A DNA stretch of 64,000 nt, taken from NCBI RefSeq assembly GCF_000389965.1, contig NC_021191.1:187501-251500 (forward strand), given 5' to 3'. The position numbers were made by a program, and so were the translations under genes. The notes under the pieces are model-generated. The model worked only from the letters and a program-made list of their open reading frames with translations. It was not told where the DNA came from and searched no databases. The stretch is from Actinoplanes sp. N902-109. Lineage in GTDB: Bacteria; Actinomycetota; Actinomycetes; Mycobacteriales; Micromonosporaceae. Below are positions 28,088-36,000 of this stretch, one piece after another (positions within the stretch are counted from its first letter, which is position 1; each line of letters opens with the position of its first letter).

Positions 28088-28917
28088 CCGGCACCCTGTG
28101 CCAGCAGCTCGTGGACCAAGGCGTGATGGGCCCGGCGACGGTCGGCCATCGCCCCTGTCGGCTCAGCGGCTTCTCCCTCGGCAGATCCAGCGATCGACGT
28201 GTCGACGGGCTCGGCCAGACAGCTCTTATGCCGGGCGACGCACTTCTCCACGGCCGTGGCCAAGTTTTGCCAGAGGTGGAATCGGTCCGCGACCTGCACC
28301 GCTTCCGGCGCCGCAGTCCGGGCCGCTTCCGCGTAAGCGGTAGCCCGATCCCGGCAGATCACCGCCGGGCTTCCGTGTTCTTGCAGCCAGATCGTTAGCG
28401 GTTCGGCGTCTCGGCCGATCAACACGTCTACGACTTTGCGGGTCTCGCAGTCGATCAGCACGGTGCCGTAGTTGTGGCCACGCCTGATCGCGAAGTCATC
28501 GACGCCGAGCACCGAGACGTTACCGACGGGCGGGTCCGGTAATCCACGGACCAGCCGAAGGAGCCGATCGCGGCCGGTTGGCATACCCAACCTCGTGGCC
28601 AGCCGGGCACCCGCCCGTCCGGCCAGCGCGAGGCCGATGGCTGTGAGCATCCGCCGCAGCCCGTCGCTGATGCGCGACCAGCGGCGAGTCAGCCCGTTCA
28701 CCTGCTCGACGAACGTCTTGCTGTGGCATTCCGGGTTGTCGCAGAAGAACCGTCGCACCCTCAGCAAGATCCGTACCAGCCGCCCCGCCACCGGCGCGTC
28801 GGTCAGTGTCCGTTGATACCGCGAATGGACGCGCGACGACGTCTTCGAGCAGGCAGGGCAAAAGCCTTCAGCACCGCGCACGGCGGCGACAAGCACAAGT
28901 GCAGAGCCGACCTGCAC
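28024..28917 (-). pseudogene. ISL3-family transposase, C-terminally truncated
   Basis: The 297-residue frame has an N-terminal zinc-binding motif (FCPACSKTSSRVHSRYQRTL, then CDNPECHSKTF), a helical DNA-binding part and the start of the DDE domain (VLGVDDFAIRRGHNYGTVLID, AVICRDRATAYAEAA, VQVADRFHLWQNL). ISL3 transposases normally exceed 400 residues. Here authentic sequence ends after HALVHELLAQG near 28100, and the last residues are read from the GNAT fragment in another frame. The catalytic C-terminal Glu region is missing. The start is also uncertain, since coding-like sequence continues upstream without a start codon. Confidence 0.8.
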
Positions 28918-29328
28918 CTCCTTAATGTCAACGCCGGCCAGATGAGGAAGGAGCTGCTCGATGGCATCGCACAGCCAAACAACGACTCATCGCCCGACGT
29001 CCATCACACAGTTCGCGCCAAAGCCCGAAACTCGCGCACAAAACCACAGCTTCCTTACCGCGCACTCCTTCTGATCCCTAGGTGTGCTCCGGGCAGGCCT
29101 TTGCACAGTCGTACACCACGAGGACGTACTGATTCGCAATCTGTACTTCGAGAGTGCGCTAGGTACTGGCTGGTCTGGGCGATTACCTCACGCCGACGAT
29201 CGAGTAATTCACGACGATCAGCCCGGTATGCTGCTCTAGCTCACGCCATGCTGCAACAGTCACCAACATCCGATCGCCACCGGATCACCAATACGATGGC
29301 CGCCGACGCCATTGTATGTTATCAATCT

Positions 29329-30507
29329 CTATCGCACCAGCTTCAGGACCGGCCGCTGGTCGGATGCACCAAGTAACATCCGCACCCATGGCAGCGGCCA
29401 GGCGAGTTCCTCGGCGAGCGCCTGCATCGTCAGGCCGTTGTCAGCAGATAGGTCGAAGGCTCGGCTGAGCATGGCTGGCTGCTCGCCGGGGTAAGCGGTT
29501 GCGGGATCTGCGCGGAAACCTGGTTGATCGGCTAGAAGCTGGAGCCGCTGGTGGGCGCGGCTCGACGCGGAGTCCGACAGCAGCCCTAACTCGCGGCAGC
29601 GGTAGAGCAGGGACTTGACCGATACTCCCCATTCGCGTTGAAGCTCGACGAGTTTGCCGAGGTCCGCGCGGCCGGGGAGTGCGGGCAGGATGCTGTTCCG
29701 CGGCGTGAGGAACTCCGCGGCGAAGGTGTTGGCTTCGCGTTCTTGTTGGATGTCTCCCGGAGCGGTGTCGCCATGCAGTACGAGGTGGCCGAGTTCGTGG
29801 GCGGCGCTGAAGCGGTGGCGGTAGACGTTGGCTGCGCGGTTCGGCGTCAGGACTGCGATCGGCCGCGGTAGGCGTGACGTGGAGAAGGCGTCGACGGTGG
29901 TGGCGTCCTCGTCGGCTAATGGAGTAACGGCGACGATGCCGTGGGCCTCCATTCGTCGTACGAGGTGGCTGATTGGGCCGGTGCCAAGGTTCCAGTACAT
30001 GCGTAGCGCTTGGGCTGCGGCTGCCGGATCACGGGGTAGTTCGGTACCGGAGTGCACCTCGCCGCCGGCGAAGCCGGGCAAGTCAATCCAGGGAAGCTGG
30101 ACACGTTTCTCCAGCGCGTAGGTTAGCTCCCACGCCAGTTCGGTGAAGGAGATCGCCTTCGCTCGCTGGTATGCCCGAGTCGCTCGCAAGCTGCGGAAGT
30201 GGGCCATGGAGGCATCCAGGCGAGCGTGGGGGCGTCCGCGAAGGAAGAACTGAGGAGGCACGCCGAGAACTTCGGCGAGTGGGCTGACCAGCTCGGGCCG
30301 GGGTTTGGTAAGCCCGAGCTCGTACTGGCCGATGGCGGCTGCGGTGACGCCGATGCGGTCGGCGAGTGCTCTCTTGGTCATGGCCGCGAGTTGCCGTGCC
30401 TGGGTGAGCCGGCCGGGATCGAAGCCGTCAGCGATGGCGGCGGGTGCTGTCGTCCCACCAGCGGCAGCACGCGGTGTGAGGAGCCGGAGTTGTTCGTGCT
30501 TACGCAT
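29329..30507 (-). CDS. XRE HTH regulator fused to ImmA/IrrE metallopeptidase
   Basis: This 392-aa protein has an XRE helix-turn-helix at residues 33-86 (LTQARQLAAMTKRALADRIG, then AAIGQYELGLTKPRPELV) and an ImmA/IrrE (COG2856) zinc peptidase with AAHELGHLVLHG at residues 235-246. The HExxH motif (237-241) is intact, and the downstream Glu lies in EREANTFAAEFL. Family members cleave a partner repressor after a stress signal, as ImmA does for ImmR in ICEBs1. The gene overlaps the 265-aa upstream gene by 8 bp. It may control the island's accessory genes or act as part of a toxin-antitoxin-like pair. Confidence 0.9.
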   Translation of the reverse strand: MRKHEQLRLLTPRAAAGGTTAPAAIADGFDPGRLTQARQLAAMTKRALADRIGVTAAAIGQYELGLTKPRPELVSPLAEVLGVPPQFFLRGRPHARLDASMAHFRSLRATRAYQRAKAISFTELAWELTYALEKRVQLPWIDLPGFAGGEVHSGTELPRDPAAAAQALRMYWNLGTGPISHLVRRMEAHGIVAVTPLADEDATTVDAFSTSRLPRPIAVLTPNRAANVYRHRFSAAHELGHLVLHGDTAPGDIQQEREANTFAAEFLTPRNSILPALPGRADLGKLVELQREWGVSVKSLLYRCRELGLLSDSASSRAHQRLQLLADQPGFRADPATAYPGEQPAMLSRAFDLSADNGLTMQALAEELAWPLPWVRMLLGASDQRPVLKLVR

Positions 30508-31297
30508 CGCCGTTGTTCGCGGTGGGCTTTCCCGACTCCGGCTCCTGCTCAGCCTGCGGGGCCGTCACGGGACGCGGGTGCGTCGGAAAGTCGAGCGCGG
30601 GTAGATCGCCCTCGTCGAAGGCTCGCCCTGAGCCGCCGACGTTCGCCACTCCTGCGAACGTCGTACCCGACGTGTCTGCGGCTACGCCCTTGGCAGCCGG
30701 CAGCTCTTCCGGCTGGCCGGTCAGCCAGGCGATGGTGCCGTCGGACTGCATGAGGCCCTCGCCCCACCAGGATTTAAGGAGGCCCGCGTCGGCGTGGGCA
30801 ACGTAGGGCACGTAGATGATCTTTGTTGCAGGGCTCAGGTGGATCAGTTCGTTGACTACCGAGGCCGGGTTGAACTTGAAGTCCTCGCCCAGCAGACTCA
30901 GCAAGTCGTCTGGAGGCTGCGCCGCGGAGAGTGCCAGCGAGAGGTTGCGGCCGATCTTCGTTGCCAGGCGGGCTTGCTTGACCGGCACGTTGAGGGTGTC
31001 GGCGAGTTTGAAGGGCAGCAGCAAACGCTCGCGGACGACCATCAGGTTGTACGAGGCGTTCGGCGGTCGGAACTTGTACGCCCCCTCTAGGCCCAAGAGC
31101 TGCTCTTCCAGGGCCTTGTACGTTCCCGGCCACATACCGCCGTACGGCTGCTTGGACGGCAGACCCGACATCTCCTGGATCAGCACGGCACGCTGCTGCG
31201 CTTGATGAAGTCCCTCTGCCAGGCCTCGTCGCACCGCTTCGGCATCCTGCCTGAAGTGCGACCGCGCCCACGCCGACACCGGCAACTCCTCGCTCAA
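30500..31297 (-). CDS. Uncharacterised protein coupled to the XRE-ImmA gene
   Basis: This 265-aa protein belongs to no family I recognise. It starts with TTG at 31297, supported by a GGGGGA ribosome-binding site seven bases upstream; no ATG or GTG fits better. The first 200 residues are mixed helix/strand (ALEEQLLGLEGAYKFRPPNA, KIGRNLSLALSAAQPPDDLLSLLGE, SPATKIIYVPYVAHADAG). The tail is acidic and Pro-rich, probably disordered. The 8-bp overlap with the XRE-ImmA gene implies joint expression, and it could be the protease's substrate or inhibitor (inference). Confidence 0.7.
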   Translation of the reverse strand: MSEELPVSAWARSHFRQDAEAVRRGLAEGLHQAQQRAVLIQEMSGLPSKQPYGGMWPGTYKALEEQLLGLEGAYKFRPPNASYNLMVVRERLLLPFKLADTLNVPVKQARLATKIGRNLSLALSAAQPPDDLLSLLGEDFKFNPASVVNELIHLSPATKIIYVPYVAHADAGLLKSWWGEGLMQSDGTIAWLTGQPEELPAAKGVAADTSGTTFAGVANVGGSGRAFDEGDLPALDFPTHPRPVTAPQAEQEPESGKPTANNGDA

Positions 31298-31383
31298 CTA
31301 GTTTCCCCCAAGATAGTGACTTCAGTTCTAAAGGAGACTCTATCGCAGACACTTTACTTTTTTACGCTACATGCCCACTAGCA

Positions 31384-32092
31384 TGACGCTGCCTCAACCT
31401 GACCTGTTTGCGGCTGTTCAAGCCGACCCTCAGACCTCTCCTGTTTGGGAGGGCTACCGGGCAGGCCTGGGCGCTGACCGGCTGTAGGCGCTGTTCCAGC
31501 TGGCCGAGCAGGACCGCGAGAGCGGCCGATGGCGTTGCTGAGCATGGTCGCGCTGGCAGAGATGACCTCGCGCGTCGACGTACGTACCCGAGCCGTGGGT
31601 CTGCTCTCCCAGGCCGGCGAGCGGATCGCGGCCCTCTCCGCGCTGGCCCGCCGGGCCCTCGAACCTGCCCTGCCCGTCAACGACCGCGTCGAGGCGATGG
31701 ACATGCTGATCGTGTTTCAGCTCATCGTCGACGAGCGGGACGTCGGCCCGGACGAACATGCCGAGGGCTGGGAGCTCGACGACAGCCTGTAGCGCCCGGC
31801 CCGGCCGCCGTGGTCGGTCGACCGGCTCACCGACGCGCGGCTTCAGCCGGTCGGCCACTACCTACACGCCGCGCTCACTCAGATCGGCCACTTGAACCCC
31901 GGCCGGCTGCGCCAGCTGGTCGATCAAGCCCGCAGCGCCACCGCAGCACCGCCACCGCTCGACGACAGAATGGCCACCGCGGCCATGAGCCGTCGCGGTC
32001 GCCTATATCCCCGCGTGGTTCTGCACCTAGCCAGCCAGCCCGGCGACCTGCGTGGCCGCGTTACTCTCGCTGTACCCCCAATTCAAGGCCAG
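31384..32092 (+). pseudogene. Degenerate coding region, unknown product
   Basis: Protein-like frames with strong third-position GC follow each other but are broken. ATG 31384 begins MTLPQPDLFAAVQADPQTSP and ends in TAG at 31486-31488. The same frame continues as ALFQLAEQDRESGR. A frameshift near 31528 enters MALLSMVALAEMTSRVDV (87 codons, to 31792), and coding-like sequence in that frame continues to about 32090 (LQPVGHYLHAALTQIGHL, LRQLVDQARSATAAPPP). It could be one decayed gene or two. No family is recognised. The 31529-31792 part might still be a small intact gene. Confidence 0.4.
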
Positions 32093-32278
32093 AGAGAAGA
32101 CCGTTCGCTCTCCAGTCCAGGCCCAGAATCGCGTCTTCGTCCAGCGCGGCCAGTGCGAGGTCGGCGGGGACGCTCGAGCCGGTCGACGAGTTCACCGCGG
32201 GTGCGCCCAAGCCGGCCAAGCCGAGGCTCGACCGGCGCAATGGGTAGGGCATCAGGATAAGCAGCCGGTTTGGCGGGC

Positions 32279-32455
32279 TCAATCTCCGTCTGCTCGATCT
32301 GGGGGGAGCCCGTTGATCGAATCGATTTTGAGACGGACTTTGGTGGCGACCGCAATGGCGTCCTCATGGGGCCAGACGCCGTGGATGATGTAGTGGCTCT
32401 CCCCGGTACCATCGAGCCGGAACATCACGGCGCGCCAGGATGGATCGACGCGCGT
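32279..32455 (-). pseudogene. Fragment resembling the RelE-like N-terminal region of actinobacterial UvrD-type helicases
   Basis: A 58-codon stretch between two stops reads RVDPSWRAVMFRLDGTGESH, then IIHGVWPHEDAIAVATKV and KIDSINGLPP. By eye this matches the pattern RVDxxWRxIxL...WVDxHDxAYxWA...xxINPVTG found in the toxin-like start of some actinobacterial helicases and in related small toxins. It has no start codon and no continuation, so it is a relic. The assignment is tentative. Confidence 0.3.
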
Positions 32456-32551
32456 CTATTATGTGATCACGTTGAACGGCGCGGCCGCGACCGCCCTGCT
32501 GGGGTCATCTCGAACAGTCAAGCCACTAGCAGTTCCTCTATCGTCGTTCGC

Positions 32552-33016
32552 ATGACCGACGATGTCCGACGACTGCCGCGCCCGCCAGAGGCGAGCAGCG
32601 CAGCTGTACGTCGAGTGATGCAGGGTAATCGGTCTCGTAATACGCGCCCTGAGCTTGCGGTTCGTCGAGTGGCGCATCGGCGGGGTCTTCGCTACCGCGT
32701 TGACACTCAACCGGTGCCGGGGATCCGCCGACGCGCGGATCTTGTCTTTCCCCGCGACAGGATCGCCGTGTTTATCGATGGATGCTATTGGCATGGCTGT
32801 CCAGAGCATTACAAGCCAGCGGCGACCAACGCTACATACTGGGCGGCGAGGATTGCGGGCAATGTTCATCGTGATCGAGATACCGACGCCCGGCTGAGCG
32901 CCCTGGGCTGGCGGGTGATAAGGGGGTGGGAACACGAGCGCGCTGATGATGTTGTGGATCGGCTGATCTGCGTGCGAGCTGATGGAGTAGCTCGCACGCA
33001 TGACCTGAGGCAGTGA
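32552..33016 (+). CDS. vsr: Very short patch repair (Vsr) endonuclease
   Basis: This 154-aa protein has full Vsr features: the N-terminal RSRNTRPELAVRRVAHRRGL, catalytic Asp in RRADLVFPRDRIAVFIDGCY, the WHGCPEH zinc-binding/catalytic segment, and the C-terminal LGWRVIRGWEHE. Vsr nicks at T:G mismatches made by 5-methylcytosine deamination, so it normally accompanies a C5-cytosine methyltransferase; one lies at 44445-45491 in the same island. Here it is convergent with the helicase gene (44 bp between stops) rather than adjacent to the methylase, suggesting a cassette-wide unit. The start is ATG at 32552. Confidence 0.93.
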   Translation: MTDDVRRLPRPPEASSAAVRRVMQGNRSRNTRPELAVRRVAHRRGLRYRVDTQPVPGIRRRADLVFPRDRIAVFIDGCYWHGCPEHYKPAATNATYWAARIAGNVHRDRDTDARLSALGWRVIRGWEHERADDVVDRLICVRADGVARTHDLRQ

Positions 33017-33060
33017 GGCCAGAGCCACACAGCGCCAAATGTGTGCAGCTACATCGATCT

Positions 33061-36000
33061 TTAGCTGGCCATTAGGTCTGCGATCAATGCGCCCGGCCGT
33101 CTGATGAGTTCGTATGAGGTGGCCAGGGTGACGTTGGCCTGGTCTTTCCGGATCTCGGCCACTCGCTGATTGGCTGACGTTGGCGCTCGGTCCTCGAAGG
33201 GATGCATGATTGCAAGCGCGCCGCCGCCCGCTTTGGCGATGATCGGAAATCCATTTTCAATAAGGTCGAAGCCGAAGTCGTCTGCGAGCTTTCGCGCCGC
33301 GTTGAAGTCGCGATCGCGCTGCCGGTCGACGTCGAGAGGCCTACCTCGAAGGAGACCGAGCAGGTCGATGGCGAGGCGCCAGTCGAGGAGCGGGTGCCAG
33401 GGTCGATTGTTGTAGTCGCGCAAGCAGCTGTGGCAGCTGGAGTCGCAAGGTTGTCCGGCGCCGTGCCGTCCGAGGGTTTCGGCGTAGGCGTCGGCCTCGT
33501 CGAATAGCGTTTCGATCTTGTTTGCGAGGCGGGTTGCGTAGCCGGCACCGTTCTCGAGGGTATCGGCGATGAAGAGTTCGCCAACTAGTTCCGCGCGCTT
33601 GCGCGGGTGGACACCGATTTGGATTTCATCGGATCCGATGTCGAGCCATTTGGCGGCTGTGTCGCGTAGCAGGTAGCCCAGTGATGCCCAGGCACCGCGG
33701 CCTGCGGGTTGTTGTGGGTCGATGCGGAGCCCGGACGGCAGCTGGTCCAAGCCGATGACGAGGACGTCGGTGCGGCGGCGCGCGGCCAGGGCGACCGGCT
33801 CGCGGGCAGGGCCTGCGGCGGTGTGGCCCCACAGTTTGGCTTGGTCTTTCCGGTCCTTGTCGTCAAGAAGTCGCTGGTCGATGAGCCCGTCGGCGAGCCG
33901 TGCTCCCTTCTTGGTGGTTTTGGTCGAGGGCACGAATTCGTACAGATTGCCGTTGTTGTCGTTGACGGCCAGGATTTCGCCGTTGGCGGATTGTACGAGC
34001 GCGTTTTCATGCTTGGCGTCGGGCGCATCGTCGAGGGCTAGGCGAGGCTGCGTAGCGCGGGCGGCGGGGTCGCCTAGTTGTTCGTAGTCCCGTGGCCAGT
34101 ACGACGTTCGATAGCCGAGAGGTTCCGCTAGCTGGACCTGTGCGTATGCAGGTGCGCCGGCGCCACAGTGAGGGCAGGCGTCGCCAGCAACTTTGGCGAT
34201 GCCCAGGCACGAGTGGCAGATGCCCGCGGCGCTGAGAGGGCCTAGCGGGTCATCATTGCTTTGACCCCAGGAGCCGTCTGGGCGCTGGATGTAGTCCACG
34301 ACGCCGACAGCCGTGTGGATGGCTTTGTCCTTGACCACTTCCGATCCTGGCGCGAACTCGGAGATGGCTATGGCCGTGTCTCGGTCGAGGCTGTTGGGCT
34401 CCTCCCAGCCGCGCGGCCAGTCGGCGTAGAGCACGCGGACTTGCGTGGGGAAGCCGAACATTGGCAGCATGCCCGCCTGAGCCAATGCTTCCGCCAGTGC
34501 AGGTACGCGGGCCTGCTGCGCTGCTGTTGTGATGCTGTCGGCTAGCTTGGTTGCTGCCCAGTCGGCCAATATGTCTGCAGTAGTGGCGGCTATCCGCGTG
34601 CCGGTGAGCAGGCTTCGCGCGATCTTTTTCCAATCCTCGCGCTTGGTGGTCAGGGTGTTGCGGACGACGGTGGCTAGGCTGGCATGGTTGAGCCAGTCGG
34701 TGGTTGAGCCGAACTCGCCGTGCACGCTGCGACCGACGCCGAAGTCGATCTGGGTAACTGTGTGTCGGAAGGCGCGGGTGAGCACCTCGGCGGTAAAGGC
34801 GCGCGTGAGGATTGGCTCGGATCGCATGTCGAGGAAGGGCTGGGGTGGTTCGTCGCCGGTGATCGCTGCGGGGTTGGCGAAGTAGTGCTCGTCGTGGCTA
34901 CGCGCGCCGCGGCATACCGTGAGCGCGACGGCGAGGTGCTCGCTGCGTCGGCCGGCGCGTCCGACGCGCTGTTGGTAGTTGAAGCGCTGGGGAGGCATGT
35001 TGGCCATGACAACACCGCGTAGCGCTCCGATGTCGACGCCGGCTTCCATCGTGGTGGTGACTGAGAGGATGTCGATCTCCTCTACTTCCTTGACCTCTGT
35101 TCCGGCGAGGAAGACGCCTTGGAAGCGGGCTTGCCGCGCTTGGGCTTCGAGTGGATCGGTCTGCCCGGTGAGTTCCTCGCAGTGGAATCGGTACGCGCCT
35201 CCGTCCTGGTCTGCGAGCCAGGCGTAGTAGTCCTGCGGTACCGCCTCGGGCTCCTCGGGCTCGGTAGGGAGCATTTGGTAGCAGGTGATGCACACGCCGG
35301 CGCTGGGGTGCAGGTGCTTGGTGCGGCATACGGTGCAGCGCCAGACTTGTGGTTTGTCGATCAGCGCGATGCGCATCTCGCTGGGGTCGACACGGAACCC
35401 CGACTCCTGGCCGGCCTTGACGCGCTGGCCGAGGGCGTCGGCGAGTCCTTCGCCGTCGAAGCCGCAAGGGTGAGCGTTGGCGACAGCTTCGGCATACTGC
35501 TTGAGCTGGCTAGGCCATCCCTTCTCGGCATCGGTCGTCCACATGACGCGTCGCCGCCGGCCGAGGATACGTAGCGCTGAGCATGCGAACTCATACGCCG
35601 TGTCGCTACTCAAGGGCCCAAGGGAAACTGTCGTTGCTGGCACGACATGCGCCAGGCCGAGGGACTCGGCGTCTCGGTCGCCGCCAGCGAAAACCGTCTT
35701 GACGACCTGCTCGGAGAGCTCGCGCTGGATCTTGGTAAGAAGTCCGACAGCATCAGAGTCCAGGAAGGCGCCTCGGTCCCGGATGGGACGGACGTCCCAA
35801 TCGAAGAGGCTGGTCCAGGGCAATCCGCTGGGCAGCTTGTTGAGAGAGGGTCCCGGACCCCCGGGGTTCACGCCGAGGTCGAGCAACAATGGCTGCAGTT
35901 GGTTGACCAGGTCGACGAGGCTGGGTTTGCCTCCGAGCGACTCGGTGGCTCCTTGGAGAGCGCGCTCGTCGGCCGTGGTGAGCGGGAAGCTGTTGGCCTT

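Larger units (their letters stand above)
27783..29035 (-). mobile_element. ISL3-family element remnant with 38-bp terminal inverted repeats
   Basis: Sequences 27783-27820 and 28998-29035 are inverted repeats with only a few mismatches; both contain tggcgcgaact followed by tgtgatgga after one variable base. They bracket an ISL3-type transposase fragment and a GNAT fragment. The 1,253-bp span is shorter than a complete ISL3 element plus passenger, and both enclosed genes stop at one internal junction near 28090-28100, which indicates an internal deletion. Confidence 0.7.

Noticed and set aside
29036..29328. A small gene between the ISL3 end and the XRE-ImmA gene
   Set aside because: Frames are short, AT-richer and without third-position bias; nothing supportable was found.
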